From Mycobacterium sp. 852002-51057_SCH5723018 (GTDB lineage: Bacteria > Actinomycetota > Actinomycetes > Mycobacteriales > Mycobacteriaceae), in contig NZ_LZIR01000074.1 of the NCBI RefSeq assembly GCF_001667035.1, forward strand, positions 1 through 64,000: a stretch of 64,000 bases of DNA, in the 5' to 3' direction. Below are positions 1-7,741 of this stretch, piece by piece; position 1 is the stretch's first letter; each line of letters begins with the position of its first letter. The translations under genes were made by a program, and so were the position numbers. The notes under the pieces are model-generated. The model made no database searches and was not told the origin of the DNA. It worked only from the letters and a program-made list of their open reading frames with translations.

Positions 1-78
1 CCCGGCCAGCACCCCGGCGGTGACCGTGGGACCGCGCAGTTGCGAGCGGCGCCGCACCCCGGCGCGGCCCGCGCGGGG

Positions 79-124
79 GCCCCCCCGGGGGGGGGGGGGG
101 GCGGGGGGGGGGGGGGCCCCCCCG
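79..124. other. G/C homopolymer tract, probable assembly artefact
   Basis: A run of C, then long runs of G broken by a single C, then C again. It falls exactly where the reading frame of the nicotinate phosphoribosyltransferase gene stops making sense. Mycobacterial coding DNA is GC-rich but does not normally contain G runs of this length. The bases to its left (1-78) do not continue the same protein. A low-quality read end or wrong contig join is the simplest reading; I see no gene I can name in 1-78. Confidence 0.6.
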
Positions 125-623
125 CGACGGCCGCGCGCTCGTGGGTGCGGCGCGATCCCATCTCGACCAGCGGCCGCTCGTCGGCGGCGCTGACCATGCG
201 CGCCGCGGCGGACGCGATGGCGGTGTCGTGGTTGAAGATCGACAGCGCCAGCGTTTCGAGCACCACGCATTCGGCAAAGCTGCCCGTCACGGACAGCACC
301 GGCGATCCCGGAAAGTACAGCTCTCCCTCGGCGTAGCCGTCGATGTCGCCGCCGAACCGGAATTCGCGCAGGTAACCCACCGTGTCCGGGTCGAGGAACT
401 GCGCCAGCAGCTGGCAGGCGTCATCGTCGAACGTGAACTGCGGCAACGCTTCCAGCAGCCGGCCGGTTCCGGCGACCACGCCGTAGCGGCGGCCGTCGGG
501 CAGCCTGCGGGCGAACAGCTCGAACGTCGTCCGGCGATGGGCGGTGCCGTCGCGCAGCGCCGCCGCCAGCATCGTCAGCTCGTACTTGTCGGTCAGCAGC
601 CCCGCGAGGGCGGGCTCATTCAT
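125..623 (-). CDS. pncB: Nicotinate phosphoribosyltransferase, N-terminal part (interrupted)
   Basis: About 165 residues can be read on the minus strand from ATG 623. They begin MNEPALAGLLTDKYELTM and run to MGSRRTHERAAVA, motifs typical of the NAPRTase family, which makes nicotinate mononucleotide in NAD salvage. The usual protein is about 440-450 residues, so the C-terminal two thirds is missing. The frame is lost at the G/C homopolymer tract at 79-124. The gene is divergent from clpS, the same arrangement as pncB1 (Rv1330c) and clpS in M. tuberculosis. Whether the gene is truly broken or only misassembled cannot be decided here. Confidence 0.8.
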
Positions 624-677
624 GCCGCAACGGTAACGGCTGACGGCGGCGGACTCCGTCTCGGTATCGTGGGGGCC

Positions 678-983
678 ATGGTTGTTATGTCGGCGCCCAC
701 TAAACCGGGCACTACAGGACAACGGGAGTCCGCTCCGGTAGATGTCACGGCCAGCCCCTGGGTCACCATCGTGTGGGATGACCCGGTCAACCTGATGACT
801 TATGTGACGTATGTCTTCCAGAAGTTGTTCGGCTACAGCGAGCCGCACGCCACCAAGCTGATGCTGCAGGTGCACAACGAAGGCAAGGCGGTGGTGTCGG
901 CCGGCAGCCGGGAATCCATGGAAGTTGACGTGTCCAAGCTGCACGCCGCCGGTTTGTGGGCGACGCTGCAGCAGGACCGTTGA
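678..983 (+). CDS. clpS: ATP-dependent Clp protease adaptor ClpS
   Basis: A 101-residue protein with the ClpS core: the WVTIVWDDPVNLMTYVTYVF strand-helix region that binds N-degron residues, and the KLMLQVHNEGKAVV and ESMEVDVSKLHAAGLWAT segments. ClpS binds the N-domain of ClpC1 and delivers N-end-rule substrates to the Clp protease. Length matches the mycobacterial orthologue. ATG 678 is used; a second ATG at 687 is possible. It lies upstream of the DUF2017 gene, an order conserved in actinobacteria. Confidence 0.95.
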   Translation: MVVMSAPTKPGTTGQRESAPVDVTASPWVTIVWDDPVNLMTYVTYVFQKLFGYSEPHATKLMLQVHNEGKAVVSAGSRESMEVDVSKLHAAGLWATLQQDR

Positions 984-1008
984 GCCCTGAGGTCGTCCGG
1001 GACTTTCT

Positions 1009-1590
1009 GTGCGCAAATGGAAGCGCGTCGAGACCGCCAACGGTCCACGTTTTCGGTCCGCCTTGGCCTCGCATGAGGCTGCGCTGCTCAAGAACCTGGT
1101 CACCGCGATGATCGGCTTGCTCGACGAGCGCGAATCTTCTGGCCCCGCAGACGAACTCGAGCAGATCACCGGCATCAAGACCGGCAACTCGGAACCGCCG
1201 CGGGATCCGACGCTGCGGCGGCTGCTGCCGGACTTCTATCGGCCCGATGAAGGCGACCTTCTGGGCGACGAGAGCCCCGAAAGCCTCAACGCCGCGCTGC
1301 GCAGCCTGCACGAGCCGGAGATCATCGACGCCAAACGCGTTGCCGCACAGCAGTTGTTGGACACCGTTCCGGACGACGGCGGCCGGTTCGAACTGACCGA
1401 GGAACAAGCGAACGCCTGGGTCGCGGCGGTCAACGACATTCGGTTGACGCTCGGGGTGATGCTCGAGATCGGGCCGCAGGGCCCGGAACGGCTGCCGGCC
1501 GACCATCCGCTGGCCGTGCACTTCGACGTCTACCAGTGGCTCACCGTGCTGCAGGAATACCTTGTCGTGGTCTTGATGGGGCCCCGATGA
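1009..1590 (+). CDS. DUF2017 family protein (Rv1332-like)
   Basis: A 193-residue protein starting at GTG 1009. It has the conserved region HEAALLKNLVTAMIGLLDER near the N-terminus and the C-terminal DVYQWLTVLQEYLVVVL. This matches the DUF2017 protein that follows clpS in mycobacteria (Rv1332). It is mostly helical, without signal peptide or membrane segments. The function is unknown; its constant position next to clpS suggests a link to proteolysis, which is inference only. The exact start is uncertain because the gap after clpS is only 25 bases. Confidence 0.8.
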   Translation: MRKWKRVETANGPRFRSALASHEAALLKNLVTAMIGLLDERESSGPADELEQITGIKTGNSEPPRDPTLRRLLPDFYRPDEGDLLGDESPESLNAALRSLHEPEIIDAKRVAAQQLLDTVPDDGGRFELTEEQANAWVAAVNDIRLTLGVMLEIGPQGPERLPADHPLAVHFDVYQWLTVLQEYLVVVLMGPR

Positions 1591-1606
1591 CCTCGATGGC
1601 GGCGGG

Positions 1607-2644
1607 ATGAACTCCATCACGGACGTCGGGGGGATCCGCGTCGGACACCATCACATGCTCGACCCGGACGCGTCGTTGGGCGCCGGTTGGGCGTGCGGCG
1701 TAACGGTTGTGCTGACCCCGCCGGGGACCATCGCCGGTGTCGATTGCCGCGGCGGCGCGCCCGCGACCCGGGAGACCGATGCGCTGGACCCCGTCAACAC
1801 CGTGCGGTTCGTCGACGCGGTGTTATTGGCCGGCGGCAGCGCCTACGGCCTGGCCGCCGCGGACGGCGTCATGCGCTGGCTGGAAGAACACGAACTCGGC
1901 GTGGCCATGGACGGCGGGGTGGTGCCCATCGTTCCGGGGGCGGCGATCTTCGACCTGCCGGTCGGCGGCTGGGACCGGCGCCCCACTTCGGAGTTCGGAT
2001 ATGCGGCCTGCGAGGCGGCCGCCGGCGATGCCGCCATGGCCGTCGGGACGGTCGGCGCCGGGGTGGGTGCGCGGGTCGGGGTTCTCAAGGGTGGTCTCGG
2101 CACGGCGTCGACGACGCTGCCGTCCGGCGTCACCGTCGGGGCGGTGGTCGCCGTAAACGCCGCGGGCGATGTCGTCGACCGGGCAACCGGCCTGCCGTGG
2201 ATGGCGGACTTGATCGACGAGTTCGCGCTGACCTCGCCTCCGGCCGCGCAGATCGACGCGCTCGCGCAGTTGCCGCCGGTGTTGAGCCGCCTGAACACCA
2301 CCATCGCCGTGGTGGCCACCGACGCCGCGCTCAGCCCGGCTGCGTGCCGGCGCGTCGCGATCGCCGCCCACGACGGCCTGGCCCGCACCATCCGCCCGGC
2401 GCATACCCCGCTCGACGGCGATACGGTGTTCGCGCTGGCCACCGGGGCGGTCGAGGTGCCACCGCCGGCCGATCCGCCCGCCGCGTTCTCGCCGGAGACC
2501 GCGCTGGTCACCGAGGTGGGCGCGGCCGCGGCCGACTGCCTGGCCCGCGCGGTGTTGGTCGGGGTGTTGGCCGCCGAATCGGTGGCCGGAATACCGACCT
2601 ACCGCGACATGTTGCCCGGAGCATTCGGCTCCCAGAAGCCCTAG
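1607..2644 (+). CDS. P1 family (DmpA-type) aminopeptidase/amidohydrolase
   Basis: A 345-residue protein of peptidase family S58 (DmpA/ornithine acetyltransferase fold). It begins ITDVGGIRVGHH, as in the family, and has VDCRGGAPATRETD, LLAGGSAYGLAAADGV and RLNTTIAVVATDA, the last in the region where DmpA-type precursors are cleaved to expose an N-terminal nucleophile. The probable product is a self-processing N-terminal-nucleophile peptidase; the substrate is unknown. It corresponds to Rv1333 in M. tuberculosis and lies upstream of the mec-cysO-cysM cysteine genes. Confidence 0.85.
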   Translation: MNSITDVGGIRVGHHHMLDPDASLGAGWACGVTVVLTPPGTIAGVDCRGGAPATRETDALDPVNTVRFVDAVLLAGGSAYGLAAADGVMRWLEEHELGVAMDGGVVPIVPGAAIFDLPVGGWDRRPTSEFGYAACEAAAGDAAMAVGTVGAGVGARVGVLKGGLGTASTTLPSGVTVGAVVAVNAAGDVVDRATGLPWMADLIDEFALTSPPAAQIDALAQLPPVLSRLNTTIAVVATDAALSPAACRRVAIAAHDGLARTIRPAHTPLDGDTVFALATGAVEVPPPADPPAAFSPETALVTEVGAAAADCLARAVLVGVLAAESVAGIPTYRDMLPGAFGSQKP

Positions 2645-2656
2645 AGGGGAAAAGAC

Positions 2657-3199
2657 GTGCTGGTGATTCGCGCCGACCTGGTCGAGGCGATCGTCGACCA
2701 CGCGCGCCGCGACCACCCCGACGAGGCGTGCGGGGTCATCGCCGGACCGGAGGGATCCGATCGTCCCGAGCGGTACATCCCGATGGCCAATGCCGAGCGT
2801 TCGCCGACTTTCTACCGATTCGACTCGGGCGAGCAGCTCAAGGTGTGGCGGTCGATGGAGGGCGCCGACGAGGTCCCCGTCGTCATCTATCACTCGCACA
2901 CTGCGACGGAGGCCTACCCGAGCCGTACCGACGTCAACCTGGCCGCGGAGCCGGATGCGCACTACGTGTTGGTGTCCACCCGCGACCCGAACCGCCACGA
3001 GCTGCGCAGCTATCGCATCGTCCACGGCGCCGTCAGCGAAGAACCGGTCAACATTGTCGAGCAGTACCCGCCTGGCGACGATGCAGGCCGCGCAGCGGCG
3101 TGTGGAGGAGCCAGGCAATCGAACCCGCCTGGCGACGATGCAGGCCGCGCAGCGGCGTGTGGAGGAGCCAGGCAATCGAACGAAGAAAGGCCCGCATGA
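2657..3199 (+). CDS. mec: CysO-cysteine peptidase Mec with duplicated C-terminal tail
   Basis: A 180-residue JAMM-family zinc metallopeptidase that releases cysteine from the CysO-cysteine adduct. The zinc motif is HSHTATEAYPSRTDV. After about residue 137 the protein continues into two identical 19-residue units of PPGDDAGRAAACGGARQSN, encoded by a 57-bp tandem repeat. The M. tuberculosis protein is about 146 residues, so the tail is extra. The repeat length is a multiple of three, so the frame survives and TGA 3197-3199 still overlaps the cysO ATG (ATGA), keeping translational coupling. Confidence 0.93.
   Translation: MLVIRADLVEAIVDHARRDHPDEACGVIAGPEGSDRPERYIPMANAERSPTFYRFDSGEQLKVWRSMEGADEVPVVIYHSHTATEAYPSRTDVNLAAEPDAHYVLVSTRDPNRHELRSYRIVHGAVSEEPVNIVEQYPPGDDAGRAAACGGARQSNPPGDDAGRAAACGGARQSNEERPA
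3067..3180. repeat. 57-bp tandem duplication inside mec
   Basis: Two perfect direct copies, 3067-3123 and 3124-3180. Each copy contains GGCGACGATGCAG, GCGCAGCG and GGAGGAG, the same blocks in the same order as the MIRU-like elements elsewhere in this window, so it looks like a diverged member of that family. It is coding and in frame in mec. Confidence 0.85.
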
Positions 3200-3477
3200 G
3201 CGTCACCGTGTCCATCCCGACCATCCTCAGGCCCCACACCGGCGGCGAGAAGCGCGTCGCGGCGACCGGCGACACGCTGGGTGCGGTCATCAACGACCTG
3301 GAGGCCAACTACACGGGCATCTCCGAGCGCCTGATCGACCCGTCTTCTCCAGGCAAGCTGCATCGCTTCGTGAACATCTACGTCAACGACGAGGACGTGC
3401 GGTTCTCGGGGGGCCTGGACACCGCGATCGGCGACGGCGACTCGGTCACCATCCTGCCCGCGGTGGCGGGTGGGTAA
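3196..3477 (+). CDS. cysO: Sulfur carrier protein CysO
   Basis: A 93-residue ubiquitin-like protein of the ThiS/MoaD type, ending in AVAGG. The C-terminal Gly-Gly is the site that is made a thiocarboxylate and donates sulfur to O-phosphoserine-derived aminoacrylate on CysM; Mec then releases cysteine. ATG 3196 overlaps the mec stop. GAAAGG at 3186-3191 is a weak ribosome site. The mec-cysO-cysM order and sizes are as in M. tuberculosis. Confidence 0.95.
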   Translation: MSVTVSIPTILRPHTGGEKRVAATGDTLGAVINDLEANYTGISERLIDPSSPGKLHRFVNIYVNDEDVRFSGGLDTAIGDGDSVTILPAVAGG

Positions 3478-3486
3478 GCGGAGCGC

Positions 3487-4458
3487 ATGACGCGCTACGA
3501 CTCACTGCTGGCCGCCCTGGGCAACACGCCGCTGGTTGGGCTGTCGAGGCTCTCCCCGCGCTGGGATGACGGGGCGGACGGCCCGCACGTGCGGCTGTGG
3601 GCCAAGCTCGAGGATCGCAACCCGACCGGGTCGATCAAGGACCGGCCGGCACTGCGGATGATCGAGCAAGCCGAGCAGGACGGCCTGCTGGTGCCCGGCG
3701 CGACCATCCTCGAGCCGACGAGCGGGAACACCGGAATCTCGCTGGCGATGGCCGCCCGGCTGAAGGGCTATCGGCTGATCTGCGTGATGCCCGAGAACAC
3801 CTCGGTGGAAAGACGCCAGCTGCTCGAACTGTACGGCGCGCAGATCATCTTCTCGCCGGCCGAGGGCGGCTCCAACACCGCGGTCGCCACCGCCAAGGAG
3901 CTGGCCGCGGCCAACCCGTCGTTGGTGATGCTCTATCAGTACGGCAACCCGGCCAACACGGAGTCGCACTACCGCGGGACCGGGCCCGAGCTCCTCGCCG
4001 ACCTGCCCGAGATCACCCATTTCGTCGCCGGCCTGGGCACCACCGGGACCCTGATGGGCACCGGCCGGTTCCTGCGCGAGCGCGTGCCCGACGTCAAGAT
4101 CGTGGCCGCCGAGCCGCGCTACGGCGAAGGCGTGTATGCCCTGCGAAACATCGACGAAGGCTTCGTGCCTGAGCTCTATGACCCCGACGTGCTGACGACC
4201 CGGTACTCGGTCGGAGCGGCCGACGCGGTGCGCCGCACCCGCGAGCTGGTGGACTCCGAGGGCATCTTCGCGGGCATCTCGACCGGAGCCGTCCTGCACG
4301 CCGCGCTGGCGATGGGCAACAAGGCGCTGAAGGCCGCTGAGCGCGCCGACGTCGCCTTCGTGGTCGCCGACGCCGGCTAGAAGTACCTGTCCACTGGCGC
4401 CTATGGCGGTAGCCTGGACGATGCCGAAAACGCTCTAGAAGGGCAGCTATGGGCATGA
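3487..4458 (+). pseudogene. cysM: O-phosphoserine sulfhydrylase CysM with in-frame amber codon
   Basis: A PLP enzyme that makes cysteine from O-phosphoserine and the CysO thiocarboxylate. Lys51 (TGSIKDRPA) binds PLP; the GTTGT loop and Arg220, known to matter for phosphoserine recognition in M. tuberculosis CysM, are present. The open frame ends at TAG 4378-4380 after 297 residues. Reading through this codon gives KYLSTGAYGGSLDDAENALEGQLWA and a stop at 4456-4458, exactly the 323-residue family length. The TAG replaces the TGG of the conserved DAGWKYLSTGAY motif, a single G-to-A change. The lost tail includes the C-terminal residues that close the active site in the M. tuberculosis structure. 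Either a real truncation or a sequencing error. Confidence 0.85.
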
Positions 4459-4459
4459 C

Positions 4460-4565
4460 GCGCCGGCGACGATGCAGAGCGCAGCGATGAGGAGGAGCGG
4501 CGCAAGATGGCCGCGCCGGCGACGATGCAGAGCGCAGCGATGAGAAGGAGCGGCGCAACATGACC
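4460..4565. repeat. Two tandem 53-bp MIRU-like units
   Basis: Units 4460-4512 and 4513-4565 share a 44-bp core containing GCGCCGGCGACGATGCAGAG and GAGGAGCGGCGC (GAAGGAGCGGCGC in the second). The first begins at the old cysM stop (ATGA at 4455-4458). A small frame of 18 codons opens at ATG 4507 and its TGA overlaps the rhomboid ATG at 4560. Overlap of small internal frames with the flanking genes is the described character of mycobacterial MIRUs. AAGGAG at the end of the second unit serves as ribosome site for the next gene. Confidence 0.85.
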
Positions 4566-5231
4566 GGGCCGGTCGGGCATTCGGGTAAACGGGCGACACA
4601 GTCGAAAAAGCGACCGCATTGGATGGTCGGTGGGGCCACGATCCTCACGTTCGTCGCGTTGCTGTATCTCATCGAGCTAATCGATCAGCTGACGGGGCAT
4701 TCGCTGGACCGCAACGGCATCAGGCCGCTGGAGGCCGACGGGCTGTGGGGGATCATCTGGGCGCCCTTCCTGCACGCGAACTGGACGCACCTGCTGGCCA
4801 ATACCGTCCCCGCTCTGGTGCTGGGTTTCCTGATGACGCTGGCCGGGATGTCGCGATTCGTCTGGGCGACGGCGATCGTGTGGATCGTCGGCGGCTTCGG
4901 TACCTGGCTCATCGGCAACGCGGGCGGCTGCCCCTTCGAGTCCGACCACATCGGGGCCTCGGGCCTGATCTTCGGGTGGCTGACGTTCCTGTTGGTGTTC
5001 GGGATCTTCGTGCGCAGGTTCTGGGACATCGTCATCGGCCTGGTGGTGCTGTTCGCCTACGGCGGCATCCTGGTCAGCGCCGTCCCGATTCTCGACAAGT
5101 GCGGCGGCGTGTCCTGGCAGGGCCACTTGTGCGGCGCGCTGGCCGGCGTGCTGGCCGCCTACCTGTTGTCCGGTCCCGAGCGCAAGGCCCGCGCATCGAG
5201 GAGAGGCGGCGCACGGCGCACCAAGACATGA
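4560..5231 (+). CDS. Rhomboid family intramembrane serine protease (Rv1337-like)
   Basis: A 223-residue polytopic membrane protein with about six hydrophobic segments. The catalytic serine is in HIGASGLIFGW (about residues 137-147) and the catalytic histidine in WQGHLCGALAGVLAAYL near the C-terminus. HANWTHLLANT is the conserved rhomboid loop. It cleaves membrane proteins within the bilayer; substrates are unknown. A basic tail ends the protein. The start is supplied with a ribosome site by the upstream repeat, and its stop overlaps the murI start (ATGA at 5228-5231). Confidence 0.92.
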   Translation: MTGPVGHSGKRATQSKKRPHWMVGGATILTFVALLYLIELIDQLTGHSLDRNGIRPLEADGLWGIIWAPFLHANWTHLLANTVPALVLGFLMTLAGMSRFVWATAIVWIVGGFGTWLIGNAGGCPFESDHIGASGLIFGWLTFLLVFGIFVRRFWDIVIGLVVLFAYGGILVSAVPILDKCGGVSWQGHLCGALAGVLAAYLLSGPERKARASRRGGARRTKT

Positions 5232-6043
5232 GCTCGCCACTAGCGCCCGTCGGGGTCTTCGACTCCGGCGTCGGGGGATTGACCGTCGCGCGCGCGATCA
5301 TCGACCAACTGCCCGACGAGGACATGGTCTACGTCGGTGATACCGCCAACGGTCCGTACGGTCCGCTGCGAATCCCAGAGGTCCGCGCGCACGCGCTGGC
5401 CATCGGCGACGACCTGGTCGACCGCGGCGTCAAGGCGTTGGTGATCGCGTGCAACACGGCGTCGGCGGCGTGCCTGCGCGACGCCCGCGAACGCTACGGC
5501 GTCCCCGTCGTCGAGGTGATCCTGCCGGCCGTCCGCCGGGCCGTCGCCACCACCCGCAACGGGCGCATCGGTGTCATCGGCACCAAGGCGACCATCGCTT
5601 CGCACGCCTACCAGGACGCGTTCGCCGCCGCCCGCGACACGGAAATCACCGCGGTGGCCTGCCCGCGGTTCGTCGACTTTGTCGAGCGCGGCGTGACGAG
5701 CGGACGGCAGGTGCTCGGGCTGGCCGAGGGTTACCTGGAGCCGCTGCAACGCGCGCAGGTGGACACGCTGGTGCTGGGTTGCACGCACTATCCGCTGCTG
5801 TCCGGGCTGATCCAACTGGCGATGGGCGACAACGTCACTCTGGTGTCCAGCGCCGAAGAAACCGCCAAAGAATTGGTCCGGGTGCTTACCGAGAAGGACC
5901 TGCTGCGTCCCCACGAGGCGCCGCGGGCCACTCGCGTGTTCGAGGCCACCGGCGACCCCGAAGCGTTCACCAAACTGGCGGCGCGCTTTTTAGGTCCCGC
6001 GGTGACCGGCGTGCAGCCCGTTCACCGTTCCCGCGTGCCTTAA
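5228..6043 (+). CDS. murI: Glutamate racemase
   Basis: A 271-residue cofactor-independent glutamate racemase that supplies D-glutamate for peptidoglycan. It begins PVGVFDSGVGGLTVARAI. The two catalytic cysteines lie in VIACNTASAAC (about residue 75) and LVLGCTHYPLL (about residue 185). The length equals that of M. tuberculosis MurI. Translation is coupled to the rhomboid gene by a 4-base overlap. Confidence 0.96.
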   Translation: MSSPLAPVGVFDSGVGGLTVARAIIDQLPDEDMVYVGDTANGPYGPLRIPEVRAHALAIGDDLVDRGVKALVIACNTASAACLRDARERYGVPVVEVILPAVRRAVATTRNGRIGVIGTKATIASHAYQDAFAAARDTEITAVACPRFVDFVERGVTSGRQVLGLAEGYLEPLQRAQVDTLVLGCTHYPLLSGLIQLAMGDNVTLVSSAEETAKELVRVLTEKDLLRPHEAPRATRVFEATGDPEAFTKLAARFLGPAVTGVQPVHRSRVP

Positions 6044-6053
6044 TGCGGAGAGA

Positions 6054-6893
6054 TTGGTCACACCAAAGCGGCGATGTTTTCTCCAACGTGCTATCGGGCA
6101 TGGCACAGTAGTGTCCGTGCGAATAACCGTGCTCGGCTGCTCCGGCAGCGTTGTGGGTCCGGATTCGCCTGCATCGGGTTATCTGCTTCGGGCGCCGGAT
6201 ACCCCGCCGCTGGTACTCGATTTCGGCGGCGGTGTTCTCGGCGCGCTGCAGCGTTACGCCGACCCCGCTTCGGTGAACGTGTTGCTGTCTCACCTTCACG
6301 CCGATCACTGCCTGGATATGCCGGGGCTATTCGTGTGGCGTCGCTACCATCCGACACGCCCACTGGGAAAGTCGTTGTTGTACGGCCCCAGTGACACCTG
6401 GTCTCGGTTGGGGGCCGCGTCGTCGCCCTACGGCGGCGAGATCGACGACTGCTCCGACATCTTCGACGTTCATCACTGGGTCGACGGCGAGCCGGTGACC
6501 TTCGGCACGCTCACGGTGGTGCCGCGGGTGGTGGCTCACCCCACCGAGTCCTACGGTATGCGGGTCACCGATCCCAGCGGTGCGTCGTTCGTCTACAGCG
6601 GCGACACCGGCATGTGCGATCAACTCGTCGAGCTGGCCCGCGACGCCGACGTCTTTCTTTGCGAGGCCTCGTGGACACACGCTCCGGACCGCCCGCCCGC
6701 CCTGCATCTGTCCGGCACGGAAGCCGGCCGGGTCGCGAAACAGGCCGGCGTGCACGAGCTGTTGCTGACACACATTCCGCCGTGGACCTCGCGTGAGGAC
6801 GTGATCAGCGAGGCGAAGGCCGAATTCGACGGTCCCGTGCACGCGGTGGTATGCGGTGAGACCTTCGATGTCCGCCGCTCGGAGAGGGTCTGA
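6054..6893 (+). CDS. Metallo-beta-lactamase fold cyclic nucleotide phosphodiesterase (Rv1339-like)
   Basis: A metallo-hydrolase with VRITVLGCSGSVVGPDSPASG at the start and the metal motif LSHLHADHCLDM, then YSGDTGMCDQL and LLLTHIPPW. The M. tuberculosis orthologue Rv1339 has been described as an atypical class II cAMP phosphodiesterase. The open frame gives 279 residues from GTG 6054; GTG 6111, directly before SVRITVLGCSG, gives 260 residues and is also plausible. It lies between murI and rphA as in M. tuberculosis. Confidence 0.88.
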   Translation: MVTPKRRCFLQRAIGHGTVVSVRITVLGCSGSVVGPDSPASGYLLRAPDTPPLVLDFGGGVLGALQRYADPASVNVLLSHLHADHCLDMPGLFVWRRYHPTRPLGKSLLYGPSDTWSRLGAASSPYGGEIDDCSDIFDVHHWVDGEPVTFGTLTVVPRVVAHPTESYGMRVTDPSGASFVYSGDTGMCDQLVELARDADVFLCEASWTHAPDRPPALHLSGTEAGRVAKQAGVHELLLTHIPPWTSREDVISEAKAEFDGPVHAVVCGETFDVRRSERV

Positions 6894-6915
6894 GCGCTCG
6901 CGTTAGGGTTGGCGC

Positions 6916-7695
6916 GTGTCGAAACGAGAAGACGGCCGCCTTGACGACGAGCTTCGCCCAGTGGTCATCACCCGCGGATTCACCGACCACCCGGCGGGTT
7001 CGGTACTGATCGAATTCGGCCACACCAAGGTCATGTGCACGGCCAGCGTCACCGAGGGGGTTCCACGCTGGCGCAAGGGATCCGGTCTCGGGTGGCTGAC
7101 CGCGGAATACGCGATGCTGCCGTCGGCCACCCATACCCGCTCCGACCGCGAATCGGTGAAGGGCCGGCTCAGCGGACGCACCCAGGAAATCAGCCGGCTG
7201 ATCGGTCGGTCGCTTCGCGCTTGCATCGATCTAAGGGCGTTGGGGGAGAACACAATTGCCGTCGACTGCGACGTGTTGCAGGCCGACGGCGGCACCCGCA
7301 CCGCGGCCATCACGGGGGCCTACGTGGCGTTGGCCGACGCGGCGACCTACCTGTCGGCGGTGGGCAAGCTTTCCGATCCGCGGCCGCTGTCGTGTGCCAT
7401 CGCCGCGGTCAGTGTCGGCGTCGTCGACGGCAGGATCCGGGTGGACCTGCCCTATGACGAAGACTCTCGCGCCGAGGTCGACATGAACGTCGTCGCGACC
7501 GATACCGGGACGCTGGTGGAGGTCCAGGGGACCGGCGAGGGCGCGACGTTTCCGCGGTCGACGCTGGACAAATTGCTCGACATGGCGCTGGGCGCATGCG
7601 ATGAGTTGTTCGCCGCACAGCGCGAGGCGCTGGCGCAGCCTTACCCCGGTGTGCTGCCCAACGGACCCACACCGCCAAAGGCGTTCGGCAGCTGA
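6916..7695 (+). CDS. rphA: Ribonuclease PH
   Basis: A 259-residue phosphorolytic 3'-5' exoribonuclease that trims tRNA 3' ends. Family motifs include GSVLIEFGHTKVMCTASV, GSGLGWLTAEYAMLPSAT, SGRTQEISRLIGRSLRA and DVLQADGGTRTAAITGA. The length equals the M. tuberculosis protein. GTG 6916 is the start. The gene ends two bases before a MIRU-like element that carries the start of rdgB. Confidence 0.96.
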   Translation: MSKREDGRLDDELRPVVITRGFTDHPAGSVLIEFGHTKVMCTASVTEGVPRWRKGSGLGWLTAEYAMLPSATHTRSDRESVKGRLSGRTQEISRLIGRSLRACIDLRALGENTIAVDCDVLQADGGTRTAAITGAYVALADAATYLSAVGKLSDPRPLSCAIAAVSVGVVDGRIRVDLPYDEDSRAEVDMNVVATDTGTLVEVQGTGEGATFPRSTLDKLLDMALGACDELFAAQREALAQPYPGVLPNGPTPPKAFGS

Positions 7696-7697
7696 CC

Positions 7698-7741
7698 GCG
7701 CCGGCGACGATGCAGAGCGAAGCGATGAGGAGGAGCGGCGC
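7698..7741. repeat. MIRU-like element providing the rdgB start
   Basis: A single 44-bp core, one or two bases different from the tandem copies at 4460-4565. It starts right after the rphA stop codon and runs into rdgB. Both candidate rdgB start codons (ATG 7710 and ATG 7725) lie inside the element. Confidence 0.85.

Noticed and set aside
1823..3175. Long minus-strand open frame of 450 codons opposite the P1 peptidase and mec genes
   Set aside because: It is the complement shadow of two well-supported genes in GC-rich DNA and has no recognisable domain.
4460..4565. CRISPR array
   Set aside because: Two adjacent units without spacers, and a matching copy elsewhere next to start codons, fit MIRU elements, not CRISPR.
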